Positions 33,934 to 43,876 of a stretch of DNA of 60,017 nucleotides are shown here, piece after piece; position 1 is the first letter of the stretch; every line of letters starts with the position of its first letter. The stretch covers positions 1 through 60,017 of the forward strand of contig JAQTTH010000025.1 of the NCBI GenBank assembly GCA_028710895.1, written 5' to 3'. The notes below the pieces were generated by a model that searched no databases, had not been told where the DNA came from, and saw nothing but the letters and a program-made list of their open reading frames with translations. A program made the position numbers and the translations under genes. The DNA is from Paludibacter sp. (lineage in GTDB: Bacteria > Bacteroidota > Bacteroidia > Bacteroidales > Paludibacteraceae).

Positions 33934-36900
33934 AAGACCCAATTGGTTCGTTTGAAACCATAAAAGAAAATTTTATACGTTACGTAAAAACAGCTTTCGG
34001 AACAAAGTTTGAAGGCGTTGAAAAAGAGCGCTACGATTTATTGAATTATGACAAAGTTCTTTATCGCAAACCTTGGATTGAACCTCTGCCCGACTATGTC
34101 TCAAGTGGCAAAAAAATAAATGATTTAACTATCGAAGATTTCGGATATGCATTGAGCGAAGTAGAAGCAAATACATTTAAAGGACTTGTGAATACTGGAC
34201 TTGTTGGAAATTTTCCGTTGCATTCACATCAAGCAGAAATGTTGAAACAAACGTTGCTTGGAAATAATTGCATAATTACTTCGGGTACGGGTTCAGGAAA
34301 AACAGAATCGTTTTTACTTCCATTGTTTGCTCAACTTTCAAAGGAACTTGCAAATTGGCAAGCACCAAATCAAAAATCAGCAAGTATAAATACTTGGTGG
34401 CAAGAAAATGGTGGTCTTCCGGCAAGGCAAATTGTCAATGATTCAAATTTCACTCTAAGTAATGGAGTAAGGCAACGCCAACACGAAACAAGAAAAGCAG
34501 GTGTTAGAGCTTTAATTCTTTATCCAATGAATGCTTTGGTTGAAGATCAGATGAGCCGTTTGCGAAAAGCCTTAGATTCTGACGACACAAGAAATTGGTT
34601 AAGTAAAAATACAAATGGTAATGCAATTTATTTTGGACGATACAACGGCAGTTCACCTGTTGCCGGAGAATTGAAAAAGATAAAAGATGACGGTACTTTT
34701 ACAATCAACACCAAAAAAGTAAATAAACTTAAAGAGCAGTTACAGCAAATTGAAATAGATTCAAACCGTGTTGCAGAATACATACAACAAACAGGCAAAA
34801 CAGGCAGCGAAGCAAAAGATTTGAAATCATTTTTTCAACGCTTAGACGGTGCCGAAATGAGAAGCCGATTTGATATGCAAGTTGCTCCACCTGACATTAT
34901 GATTACGAATTATTCGATGTTGAGCATTATGCTAATGCGAGATATTGATAAAGGGATTTTTGATGAAACAAAACAATGGTTAGAAGAAGATGAAAATAAT
35001 ATTTTTCACTTAATTATCGATGAATTACACTTGTACAGAGGAACGCAAGGAACAGAAGTTGCGTATTTACTCAAACTTGTTCTTAATCGTCTAGGATTAC
35101 AACCAAGTCACCCACAATTACGCATTCTTGCTTCCAGTGCATCATTGGAAGCCGGAGACGAAGCAAGTAAAAATTTTGTGTGTGATTTCTTTGGAGTAAG
35201 CCACGAATATTTTGCGGAAAAATTCAAAATCATTGAAGGAAAAAACAATCTTATTACTGCGTTTCCTGAAAGTGGAACAAAACTTCCAATCTATCCTTTC
35301 AAAGAAATTGCAGAAAAGTTTTCAGAAGCAAAAGAAAATATTGCGGACGAAAATTTTATTTCAACGTGTGAATCAACAGCAACTCAACTTGCAACAGCTT
35401 TCAATTTATCACAAGACGGAAATGGAATTCCAAAATTACTTTCAGTAATTACTAATCCTAACTTTCAGCTAAAAGAACGCTTGTTTTCTCCTTGCCAAGA
35501 TTACAAAGCAGTTTGCTCAACACAAGCAAACGGTGATGATGCAAACGGAAAGTATTTTGCTGAAACAATTTTTGAAAAAACAACCAACAAAGAAGATTTA
35601 GAAAACGCTTTGCGTGGTTTGTTGATTACAAGAGCTATGTTAGATGAGCGAGAATTTGAAGCTATTGCAAAAGCAATTCCAGACGAAAGGAAATTACCCC
35701 GTTTTAGATTTCATTACTTTTTTAGAAATATTGAAGGTATTTGGGCTTCTATAAAATCAGATGATATTGATAATTCAGACTACGAAGACAGTGAAAGAAC
35801 AGTTGGAAAACTTTATTCAACCACACGAATAAATTCGGAAAAAGGAAATCGTGTTCTAGAATTGCTCTATTGCGATAATTGCGGAACAACATTGTTTGGC
35901 GGTAGCCGGTTAGTTACACGGAATGAATCAGGAAATAATTCTTTTGAAATGCTTCCAATCAGTCCAAACATTGAAGGCATTCCTGAAAAAACGCCTGCAA
36001 AATTGGTTGAGAAAAGAAGTTATCAAGAATACGCTGTTTTTTGGGTTTGTGGAAATCAACCATTCACACCACACGATGTTGAACAAGGTATTCCGCAAAA
36101 CTGTTGGAGACAACCAACTTTGAATGGCTTTAACCAAACTGATTTTGAAGCAAATTGGATTCCTGCGTCTTTAAATTGTATTTCTGGCGATATTGACAAT
36201 ACTCACAACAAAGCAAACGAAAAACCGGAACAATGGATTAAAGGATTTTATTTTATAATTACAAACAATTCAAATCGTGATATTGCTTTGCCTGATGCAA
36301 ATGGAAATATTTCTACGATAGAAACACACAAAGCATTACCAAGTGTTTGTCCTTGTTGTGGTGTAAATCATCAAAAGAGACAACAAAATTGGAATAAAAA
36401 CAAAACTTCTTCTATTCGTGGTTTTAGAACCGGTTTCGCCAAAACAACTCAAATGTTTGCAAAAGAGTTAATGTATCAATTGCCTGTTGGCGATAATGAA
36501 AGAGAAGAACCCAAAAGAAAGTTAGTTGTATTTTCAGATAGTCGTGAAGATGCTGCACAAATAGCAAATGGTATTGAAAGAAATCATTTCACAGATTTAA
36601 TGCGTGAAATATTAGTTGCGGAATTACACACAAACTTGATATTGCGTTATCAAATAGTCAGTGCATTTGATAATGGAGACGATACAAAGAAAGAAGAGCT
36701 TAAAAATAGTAATGAAGCGATTTATGATGAAATCGAATATCTTGTTGAAAATACTAATTACAACGGTATTAATTCAAACCGACTAAGAGATAAACAGGAT
36801 GCCATAGCAAAATTAAATGAATTTAGATCTTTGATTGTTACTGTAAGAAGCTTAATTGATATTACCAATTCTGTAAATCTTGCACCTCTAATTAAACATT

Positions 36901-39900
36901 ACGTTGACTTAGGAATAAATCCTGGTGGTAATGATATTTCGTTGCAATCTAGGTTGTTGAATAGTAATTTTGTTCCTTGGTATGACCTTATTGATTTTAC
37001 TAATTTTCAATGGGCAACAGGAGCAGACCAATCTTATATTGACGATTTAAAAGAAGGTTCATTTAGCGGGCTTGCTTCGATGTTTTTCGGCTCATTGTTT
37101 TATTCGTTCGAATCATCTGCGTTGGGTTATGTAAGCATCAACCATGAATTACAAGTTATAATAGCCCATGCAAACTCACTTGGATTATCAAGATTAGATT
37201 TCTTACAAATCATAAATTCAACAATCCGAATTTTAGGTGACAAATACAAACACAACAAAGTTGAAGATGCAAATCCATTTAATTTTATTCAATACAGCAA
37301 TTTTCCAGGACAAGTAAAAAAATACATTCGTGCAGTTGCAAATAGATTCTCAAAACAAGAGAATGAAATTGGCGAAGCCGTTTTTAATACGCTTTCAACA
37401 AGTGGTTTATTAAGAGGTGATTCTGGAATTCAAATTGAAAATCTTTTTATTAAAGTTGCAAGGGCAACTGATCCAGTTTGGACAAGTACAAGAGGAAACA
37501 GACCACATTTGCATTTAAGTGGGGGTGTTTGTACATTTTCAGTTTCAAGATTGCAAACACAACACGATAGAATATGTGATGATATCTGGAAACAAAATTA
37601 TCTTTCATACAATGCAATAAAGCTCCAACGTCCGCCCATTCGGTTGCATTGTGAGGAATTGACAGGGCAAACAGATGACCAATTTGAAAGACAAAGGCAT
37701 TTTAGAAATATCATTTTACCAGACGAAGGAAATAGACAGGTTAAAGTAATTGATTTATTGAGCGTAACAACAACGCTTGAAGTTGGTGTTGACATTGGAG
37801 CACTGCAAGCTGTCATGTTAGGAAATATGCCACCACAACGATTCAACTACCAACAAAGAGTTGGTCGTGCCGGTCGTAGAGGACAAGCATATTCAGTTAT
37901 TTTAACTTTTTGTAGAGGTAGAAGCCACGATGAATTTTATTTTGCAAATCCTCAAAAGATAACTGGAGATGCTCCACCAACTCCATTCTTGACAATGGGG
38001 CAAGAAAGAATTTTTAGACGTTTGCTTGCAAAAGAGATTTTACGAAGAGCGTACGTTGAAAAAAATATTGATATTTCTTCCGATGAAAAATCAAGTGTTC
38101 ATGGAGAATTTGGCTCTATTGACAGTTGGAACACTTACAGAACAGAAATATCTGATTGGATAAACCAAAATCGAACAAGTATTGAATCAACAGTTGATGC
38201 TTTACTAACGCCACAGTTGCAAGATAAAAGAGATGAATTTATCAATTGGGTCTCTGATACAACAACAATAAACGGCTTAATTGGAAAATCTCAAAATTTG
38301 ATAAACAATCAAGAAATTGCGACAACAGACATTTCTGAAAAATTTGCTGAAGGGGGAATATTACCAATGTTTGGAATGCCGACCACAGTTAAAAACTTGT
38401 ATCACGGAATAAATAGACACCTTGAATCACTTTCAATAGATCGTGCACAATCAATGGCAATTTATGAATTTGCGCCTGGAGCACAAAAAACTAAAGACAA
38501 GGCTATTCATCAAGTTGTTGGTTTTACAAGTGATTTTATCAATACACGCAGAAATGGAACCCAAATTGTAACTAACGTTGAAACCAACAATCAACTACCA
38601 TTTTCGTTAAACCGTTGGTTCGTACGTTGCAGGGGTTGCGGATTTTTTGAAACTTATTCAGAAGAGCAAAAAGCAGAATTGGAAAGCCAAAATCAATTTG
38701 ACACATGTCCTAATTGTGGAGAAGATAACCCCAACAAATATCAACGTCCTTTTATGCTCAAATCGCCAAGAGCATACAGAACAAACCTTTCGGCAGGAAG
38801 CGACACAAAAGATGATTCTGAATTTTTGCTTTCACGTCCACCCATCTTTGCAGAAAAAATAGGTTCAGCTAATACAGAAATAATAAGCAATGCTTCAATT
38901 TCAATTTCGGATAACGATGTTACTTGGAGAGTAAACACAAATTCAGATAGATTTTTTACGGGAAAACTATACGACACAAACAACAAGTTTCCTTTTAATT
39001 CTAATGGATATTGGTTTAATAATCAATGGTTATTAAATGACTATGCAGCAAACGTTCCTGATAGTAACGGTTATTCAATGTTTGTAAGGCAAAACGCAAC
39101 AAGCACCGATGAACAAATTGCATTAGCAAGCAATAAAAACACGGAGATATTCAGAATTGCGCCAACAAATGTTCCTTTGGAACTTGATTTAAATATGTTT
39201 TTTAGCGAAACAGATTTACCACACGTCAAAGCACAAAGTAATGGTGTTCGTTCAGGATATTATTCTGCAGCATTTCTACTACAAAGAATTTTGGCAGACA
39301 AACTTGATGTTGACCCAACAGAAATAGAAATTGCTGATATTTCAATGAAAGTGCTTGAAGATGGAACAAACAGAAGAATTGCAGAAATTATTTTGACTGA
39401 TGAATTACCAAACGGTTCGGGCTTCGTTAGATTCTTATACGATAATTTTGAAAAACTTCTTTCTGAATCAATAAATCCAAGCAATCTAAGCAGCTATTTA
39501 GGAAAAATCCATTCGCAAAATCACCAGGAAAAATGTGAAGATGCTTGTTATGATTGCCTGAAAGTATTCCGAAATATGAATTATCACAGTTTACTTGATT
39601 GGCGTTTGGGTTTGTCAATACTTCGTGTGATGAATGATTCAACTTTTGTTTGTGGTGCCGACGGAAATTTCAATTTTGTTGAATTACAAGATTGGCTTAA
39701 GTTTTCGAAAAAATTAAGAAATGGTTTTGCTCAAAGTTTTGGATTCTCAAATACAGCAGAAATAAACGGTTTGCCAATTATCAAGTTTGGTAAAAATCAA
39801 CGAAATGTAATAATGATTGTTCACCCACTTTGGAATCTGAGAAATTTCAGCGAAGCAAATTGGTTAACTGAGATCTATGCAGAACTTGATGAATACACAA

Positions 39901-39989
39901 AAAAAAATGATGGTAAAATTAGCATAATAGACACATTTAACTTGCACCGCAGACCGGGTTGGTGCTACGAAAGATTAATAATAAGATGA
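33930..39989 (+). CDS. druE: giant DEAD/DEAH helicase with DUF1998-like C-terminus (DruE-like)
   Basis: 2019 aa. Helicase N-domain: Q101 in LHSHQ, Walker A SGTGSGKTE at 118-126, ALILYPMNALVEDQMSRLRKAL near 190, DELH at 364-367 and SSASLEAG near 400. Helicase C-domain: TTTLEVGVDIGALQ near 1283 and QRVGRAGRRGQ near 1309. Three CxxC zinc-ribbon sites are near 647 (YCDNCG), 805 (CPCCG) and 1570-1605 (CRGCG...CPNCG), and the DUF1998-like cluster CEDACYDCLKVFRNMNYHSLLDWR is near 1869. A helicase plus DUF1998 in one chain of about 2000 residues is the hallmark of DruE. It presumably translocates on invading DNA. MrfA/DrmAB-like proteins are the alternative, but those are split or shorter. Confidence 0.78.
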   Translation: MKDPIGSFETIKENFIRYVKTAFGTKFEGVEKERYDLLNYDKVLYRKPWIEPLPDYVSSGKKINDLTIEDFGYALSEVEANTFKGLVNTGLVGNFPLHSHQAEMLKQTLLGNNCIITSGTGSGKTESFLLPLFAQLSKELANWQAPNQKSASINTWWQENGGLPARQIVNDSNFTLSNGVRQRQHETRKAGVRALILYPMNALVEDQMSRLRKALDSDDTRNWLSKNTNGNAIYFGRYNGSSPVAGELKKIKDDGTFTINTKKVNKLKEQLQQIEIDSNRVAEYIQQTGKTGSEAKDLKSFFQRLDGAEMRSRFDMQVAPPDIMITNYSMLSIMLMRDIDKGIFDETKQWLEEDENNIFHLIIDELHLYRGTQGTEVAYLLKLVLNRLGLQPSHPQLRILASSASLEAGDEASKNFVCDFFGVSHEYFAEKFKIIEGKNNLITAFPESGTKLPIYPFKEIAEKFSEAKENIADENFISTCESTATQLATAFNLSQDGNGIPKLLSVITNPNFQLKERLFSPCQDYKAVCSTQANGDDANGKYFAETIFEKTTNKEDLENALRGLLITRAMLDEREFEAIAKAIPDERKLPRFRFHYFFRNIEGIWASIKSDDIDNSDYEDSERTVGKLYSTTRINSEKGNRVLELLYCDNCGTTLFGGSRLVTRNESGNNSFEMLPISPNIEGIPEKTPAKLVEKRSYQEYAVFWVCGNQPFTPHDVEQGIPQNCWRQPTLNGFNQTDFEANWIPASLNCISGDIDNTHNKANEKPEQWIKGFYFIITNNSNRDIALPDANGNISTIETHKALPSVCPCCGVNHQKRQQNWNKNKTSSIRGFRTGFAKTTQMFAKELMYQLPVGDNEREEPKRKLVVFSDSREDAAQIANGIERNHFTDLMREILVAELHTNLILRYQIVSAFDNGDDTKKEELKNSNEAIYDEIEYLVENTNYNGINSNRLRDKQDAIAKLNEFRSLIVTVRSLIDITNSVNLAPLIKHYVDLGINPGGNDISLQSRLLNSNFVPWYDLIDFTNFQWATGADQSYIDDLKEGSFSGLASMFFGSLFYSFESSALGYVSINHELQVIIAHANSLGLSRLDFLQIINSTIRILGDKYKHNKVEDANPFNFIQYSNFPGQVKKYIRAVANRFSKQENEIGEAVFNTLSTSGLLRGDSGIQIENLFIKVARATDPVWTSTRGNRPHLHLSGGVCTFSVSRLQTQHDRICDDIWKQNYLSYNAIKLQRPPIRLHCEELTGQTDDQFERQRHFRNIILPDEGNRQVKVIDLLSVTTTLEVGVDIGALQAVMLGNMPPQRFNYQQRVGRAGRRGQAYSVILTFCRGRSHDEFYFANPQKITGDAPPTPFLTMGQERIFRRLLAKEILRRAYVEKNIDISSDEKSSVHGEFGSIDSWNTYRTEISDWINQNRTSIESTVDALLTPQLQDKRDEFINWVSDTTTINGLIGKSQNLINNQEIATTDISEKFAEGGILPMFGMPTTVKNLYHGINRHLESLSIDRAQSMAIYEFAPGAQKTKDKAIHQVVGFTSDFINTRRNGTQIVTNVETNNQLPFSLNRWFVRCRGCGFFETYSEEQKAELESQNQFDTCPNCGEDNPNKYQRPFMLKSPRAYRTNLSAGSDTKDDSEFLLSRPPIFAEKIGSANTEIISNASISISDNDVTWRVNTNSDRFFTGKLYDTNNKFPFNSNGYWFNNQWLLNDYAANVPDSNGYSMFVRQNATSTDEQIALASNKNTEIFRIAPTNVPLELDLNMFFSETDLPHVKAQSNGVRSGYYSAAFLLQRILADKLDVDPTEIEIADISMKVLEDGTNRRIAEIILTDELPNGSGFVRFLYDNFEKLLSESINPSNLSSYLGKIHSQNHQEKCEDACYDCLKVFRNMNYHSLLDWRLGLSILRVMNDSTFVCGADGNFNFVELQDWLKFSKKLRNGFAQSFGFSNTAEINGLPIIKFGKNQRNVIMIVHPLWNLRNFSEANWLTEIYAELDEYTKKNDGKISIIDTFNLHRRPGWCYERLIIR

Positions 39990-41056
39990 ATAAAATTGGA
40001 GAAATAAATTTTAGGAAAATTAAACGTGTTTCGCCAAGCCAATTTTATTCAATGAAAAATTGCGCTTACAAATCTTTGTTGGCAGAAGCGTTTGACAAGA
40101 TGCCTTTACTGCCTGTTTCACCTAATGCCTATTTTGGAACTGTATTGCACAAGATACTTGAACTAATGGCTAAAGGTATTATAAGAAACGAAGAGGATTT
40201 TAATGCAGAATTTGACAATCAAGTTAAAATACTTGAAGATGATTTACAGAAAAATGGCTTTGGCTTTTACGTTCCACTGAAAATAAAATTGAAGAATTTT
40301 GGATTAAAGAAAGTTCAACTAAAAAAACACTTGCAAAGCGAACTTGAACAACCAATAAGTTTCAGTAGTACAAAATTTCATTCAGAAAAATGGCTTGAAT
40401 CACAAGACAAATTGATAGGTGGCAAAGTTGATCTAGTAATTGAAAGCGGCAATAACGTGGAAATTGTGGATTTTAAAACCGGAAGAATTATGCAAGATTG
40501 CTTAGACGATGAAGGCGATATTGTTTCAGATGTAAAAAATGAATACAAAGAACAGATTAAACTTTACGCTTACTTATATTTTGAAAACACAAACAAATTT
40601 CCGACAAGTTTGAGTTTGATTGATTTAGCAAAACAAAAATTTTCAGTTGTGTTTTCGGAAAAAGAGTGTAAAGCAGTTTTTGATGAAGCGAAAAACCTTT
40701 TAAAGACAACAAATGATTGCGTAAACACAAAATCATTTTCAGGCAATCCAAAAGAAGAAAATTGCAAGTATTGTCTGTACAGACCAGCTTGTTCTTTTTA
40801 TCAAAAGCAACTTGAAACTGATTTTTCTTCCAACGATGTTCTAGGAGAAATTAAAGACGTGAAAAAATTTCAGAATGGAAATGTGAGTGTGTTTCTACGA
40901 AGTGGAATTAGGAATTTAATCATTAAGAATTTTTCTTCGGAAGCATTTGATGAATTAAACAACAACAAAAACAAACAAATTAAAATTTACAATCTAAGAA
41001 AAGAGGCAACAGAGTTTGTTTATTCTGTGGCTGACACAACAATGATTTATGAATAA
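39986..41056 (+). CDS. RecB/Cas4-like PD-(D/E)XK nuclease with Cys cluster
   Basis: About 356 aa. The start is set at the ATG (39986) that overlaps the helicase stop as ATGA, although the frame is open 27 bases further. SPSQFYSMKNCAYKSL opens as in RecB-like nucleases, with the first His in YFGTVLHKILEL. The catalytic triad region is LIGGKVDLVIESGNNVEIVDFKTG, followed by EQIKLYAYLY. A C-terminal ENCKYCLYRPACSF, with the early Cys, matches the 4Fe-4S clusters of Cas4/AddB-type nucleases. It sits where DruG would be in type II Druantia. It overlaps the methylase gene by 8 bases. Confidence 0.8.
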   Translation: MNKIGEINFRKIKRVSPSQFYSMKNCAYKSLLAEAFDKMPLLPVSPNAYFGTVLHKILELMAKGIIRNEEDFNAEFDNQVKILEDDLQKNGFGFYVPLKIKLKNFGLKKVQLKKHLQSELEQPISFSSTKFHSEKWLESQDKLIGGKVDLVIESGNNVEIVDFKTGRIMQDCLDDEGDIVSDVKNEYKEQIKLYAYLYFENTNKFPTSLSLIDLAKQKFSVVFSEKECKAVFDEAKNLLKTTNDCVNTKSFSGNPKEENCKYCLYRPACSFYQKQLETDFSSNDVLGEIKDVKKFQNGNVSVFLRSGIRNLIIKNFSSEAFDELNNNKNKQIKIYNLRKEATEFVYSVADTTMIYE

Positions 41057-42212
41057 AGGTAAAAAACATAAAATTCCAATTCTATCTTTCTTTTCAGGGG
41101 GAGGTTTTATGGATATGGGCTTTGAGCAAGCAGGGTTCGATGTAGTTTGGACAAACGAAATAGAACCCGCTTTTGCAGAATTTTATGGTCAAGGAATTAC
41201 ATCGTGGAAAAGACAATATAAATTATTGTCTCAAAGGCAATATTGCTCAATTTCAAATACCAACTCCATAAAAGAAATTTCGTCTAACACAATTATTTCA
41301 GAAGCATTTGAAAATAAAATACCAAGTTTATTTGGAATGGTTGGAGGCCCCCCTTGCCAAGATTTTAGTATAAATGGAAATCTCGAGGGATTCAAAGGGA
41401 AAAGAGGCTCATTAACAGATGCTTATTTGTACAAAATACTAGAACTTAATCCATCTTTTTTTGTAATGGAAAATGTTACTGGATTAATCCGTGTAAAGAA
41501 GAGTGCAAAACATTTTCTTGAGTTGTTGGATATAATGTCAGAGGAATATCTAATAGATTGGGAGATATTAAATAGTCTCGACTATGGAGTACCGCAATCC
41601 CGTGAACGCATTTTTGTTATTGGATTAAATAGAAAACATTTTAATTTAAGTTCTATAAAGATTGATCTTAAAGGAAAGTGGTTTCCTTTTCATCAAAATA
41701 AAAAGTATGAAACCCCCAAAAAAAAATACAACTGGCCACAAGCGATAGAATTTGGGAATTTAAATGTTGAAAAACCTAGCGATATTCCATATCAACTATG
41801 TTTAGAATCTTGCCTAATATCAGAAATCAATGAATCAGTTATCCCTAATGCAAGTGAATATTTTAAGTTACTCGGAGACAAAAAACGACTCTATTCGATA
41901 AAAGAAGGTGAGACAAATCGACCTTCTTTCAAAAGGTTGCATCGTTATAAATATAGTCCAACAGCTTGTTATGGGAATAATGAAGTGCATTTACATCCAT
42001 ATCAAAATAGGCGATTATCTGTAAGAGAGGCACTTCGTATCCAAGGTGTGGATGATTCCTATGTTTTGACCACTCAAAACCTTCTTTCAAAAAAATTCAA
42101 GATGATTGGTAATGGCGTTCCTGTTCCCTTGGCACAGGCAGTTGCTGAAACTTTAAAAGAATTTATTAACAAGTTAGTTGATTTACACCATGAAGAGGTG
42201 GAAAGTATATGA
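41049..42212 (+). CDS. DNA cytosine-5 methyltransferase
   Basis: 387 aa. All key motifs are in order: I (LSFFSGGGFMDMGFEQAGFDV), IV with the catalytic PCQ (GGPPCQDFS), VI ENV (FVMENVTG), VIII (QSRERIFVIG), IX (RRLSVREALRIQGV) and X (MIGNGVPVPLAQAVAE). The target-recognition domain lies between VIII and IX. In type II Druantia the methylase is DruM; it could equally be the M of a classical type II system with the nuclease and Vsr genes that follow. It overlaps its neighbours on both sides, so it belongs to the operon. Confidence 0.92.
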   Translation: MNKGKKHKIPILSFFSGGGFMDMGFEQAGFDVVWTNEIEPAFAEFYGQGITSWKRQYKLLSQRQYCSISNTNSIKEISSNTIISEAFENKIPSLFGMVGGPPCQDFSINGNLEGFKGKRGSLTDAYLYKILELNPSFFVMENVTGLIRVKKSAKHFLELLDIMSEEYLIDWEILNSLDYGVPQSRERIFVIGLNRKHFNLSSIKIDLKGKWFPFHQNKKYETPKKKYNWPQAIEFGNLNVEKPSDIPYQLCLESCLISEINESVIPNASEYFKLLGDKKRLYSIKEGETNRPSFKRLHRYKYSPTACYGNNEVHLHPYQNRRLSVREALRIQGVDDSYVLTTQNLLSKKFKMIGNGVPVPLAQAVAETLKEFINKLVDLHHEEVESI

Positions 42213-42885
42213 ACGTATAGTGGCTTTGTTGTCTGCGGAAAAATATGACGAACCTTCTTTGACTATCATTCCTAATGCAAGGATAACTGGCCTTATTAGC
42301 AACAGGAAACGACAGATTGATGTTCTTATAGATTATCGATTCGAGCATGATTTGAAGCGACGTATGATCATTGATGCCAAAGAAAGGAAACGTCCTATAG
42401 ATATAAAAGATGTTGAATCTTTTGAAGGAATGATGAAAGATGTTGGGGCACAAAGAGGGATTTTGGTTTGTACAAATGGCTATACAAAAGCTGCTAAAAG
42501 TAGAGCTCAAAATCATATTGGCATTGAAATTCTTCTAGAAGAAGAAATTGACACGTTTAACTTTAATGCATGGGATAATTGCTTATATCAGAAATGTAAA
42601 GACGGTCTCGTATTATGGGATAGGTATTTTGGGGTATCAATCCAGGACAGCCCTGCTTATGTCATGGCGACTGGTAAGTGCGATGTATGCCATAAATTTC
42701 ATATATGGTGTTGGTCTTGTGGAAACCGGAAGGTATTAGAAAATGAGGATGAATGGCAATGTAACTGTAACGAACCTTGGTTTTGGCTTACTGCAATTGA
42801 ACCAGAGGAAGATAATACGAAATCTGTATATTTACTTTTTTGTTCTGCCAGCGATATTAAAATTATTGATAGAATACCACTATAG
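42190..42885 (+). CDS. Mrr-like restriction endonuclease with zinc ribbon
   Basis: 231 aa from the ATG at 42190, 23 bases inside the methylase gene. The PD-(D/E)XK core is RQIDVLIDY (D44) and IIDAKERKRPI (D62-A-K64), followed by DVESFEGMMKDVGAQRGILVCTNGYTKAA, the layout of Mrr-type endonucleases. The C-terminus has CDVCHKFHIWCWSCGNRK and QCNC, a zinc ribbon. It may cleave DNA lacking or carrying the methylation made by the preceding enzyme. The frame is also open four codons earlier to a TTG. Confidence 0.75.
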   Translation: MKRWKVYERIVALLSAEKYDEPSLTIIPNARITGLISNRKRQIDVLIDYRFEHDLKRRMIIDAKERKRPIDIKDVESFEGMMKDVGAQRGILVCTNGYTKAAKSRAQNHIGIEILLEEEIDTFNFNAWDNCLYQKCKDGLVLWDRYFGVSIQDSPAYVMATGKCDVCHKFHIWCWSCGNRKVLENEDEWQCNCNEPWFWLTAIEPEEDNTKSVYLLFCSASDIKIIDRIPL

Positions 42886-43004
42886 TAGACTCATTTTCTT
42901 CTTCCATTTTATTAAAGAAGGATGTCTTGCGATATCATCGTAATATTATCTTTTTATTTCTTCATAGAATTTTAAAAAAATCCTTTCGAACTGGTTTAAA
43001 TAGT

Positions 43005-43421
43005 TTAATGAAGTAAGTTTGCTATTTTTTGAATAAGGAGGTCAATATTACCTTTTTGTTGGATTTCACAATCCCATATTGTCAGAACATTCCAACCCAT
43101 AGATAAAATCTGAATCATATTGTTTTTATCTCGTTCTTTATTGCGGATTATTTTTTCAGTCCAATATTGAGTATTTGTCTTCGGAATGTGTGAATCAATA
43201 CAACCTATATCATGTCCATGCCAAAAACATCCATGCACAAATATAACAGTTTTATATTTAGGTAATACAATATCTGGCTTGCCTGGTAGATTCTTATAGT
43301 TAATACGATAGCGGAACCCCTTAGCAAAAAGAGCTTTTCGTAATAGTATTTCCGGTTTGGTGTTTTTTGACCGGATTTTAGACATTACTTCAGAACGTTT
43401 TTTCTTATCCCAAATATCCAT
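43005..43421 (-). CDS. vsr: Vsr mismatch endonuclease
   Basis: 138 aa. Signature blocks: WDKKKRSEVMSKIRSKNTKPEILLRKALFAKGFRYRIN, PGKPDIVLPKYKTVIFVHGCFWHGHD and WTEKIIRNKERDKNN. These include the catalytic Asp of PDIVLP and the zinc-binding and His residues of very-short-patch-repair endonucleases, which nick at T:G mismatches made by deamination of 5-methylcytosine. It lies convergent to the methylase operon with 119 bases between, so it is expressed separately but accompanies the 5mC enzyme functionally. Confidence 0.92.
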   Translation of the reverse strand: MDIWDKKKRSEVMSKIRSKNTKPEILLRKALFAKGFRYRINYKNLPGKPDIVLPKYKTVIFVHGCFWHGHDIGCIDSHIPKTNTQYWTEKIIRNKERDKNNMIQILSMGWNVLTIWDCEIQQKGNIDLLIQKIANLLH

Positions 43422-43485
43422 AAAACAAAAATAATGAAATTCTATAGTAATTATCTAAATGTAATTATTTTTAATCAAATACAAT

Positions 43486-43520
43486 CCACTCCCACCTCGT
43501 TTGCAACGAGGTGGGAGTGG
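43486..43520. repeat. perfect 16-bp inverted repeat
   Basis: CCACTCCCACCTCGTT (43486-43501), TGC, and its exact complement (43505-43520). Its neighbours are divergent vsr and hip genes, so it is not a normal terminator. It may be an operator, an integration site or a boundary. Confidence 0.75.
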
Positions 43521-43689
43521 TAAAACGTTTATAACGTAAAAAACTTTCCCTCCTGCTATTGCACTTTTGTAAAGCATGTCAATAAAAAATTCTCAGAACC
43601 AAAGATTAGATTTTGTCGGTTATGTGAATATCAGTTCAATATTTTTAGTTGTTCATTGCCAATGAACAGGCATTTTAATTGAACAAGCA

Positions 43690-43762
43690 GAAAGCGGTCA
43701 GGCTTCGCCTGTAAGTTAATTACGGCAGCTCCGCAGGGCAACCATCGGCAGGCAAAAATCCC
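43690..43762 (+). repeat. dispersed 73-bp repeat, copy 1
   Basis: Related to 45867-45940 (same orientation) and 57420-57492 (inverted). Shared elements are GAAAGCGGT or TAGCGGT, the small hairpin AGGCTTCGCCT, CAGCTCCGC and GGCAGGCAAAAATCC. Copies 1 and 2 flank the hipBST operon. Confidence 0.7.
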
Positions 43763-43876
43763 CCGGTTTGGCGTAGTCACCTGACTACGCCAAATTAAAA
43801 TCAAACCTCCCGATTTGAATTACCACATTGTCTCGTTGGCACATTGTCTTTTATCTTTATTTTTTCTCTAAAAACA

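Noticed and set aside
31117-42885. Canonical DISARM locus
   Set aside because: DISARM has separate helicase (DrmA) and DUF1998 (DrmB) proteins and a PLD protein (DrmC); here helicase and DUF1998-like parts are one chain and no HKD motif is seen.
43486-43520. CRISPR-like palindromic repeat
   Set aside because: A single copy, with no regularly spaced units and no cas genes in the window.
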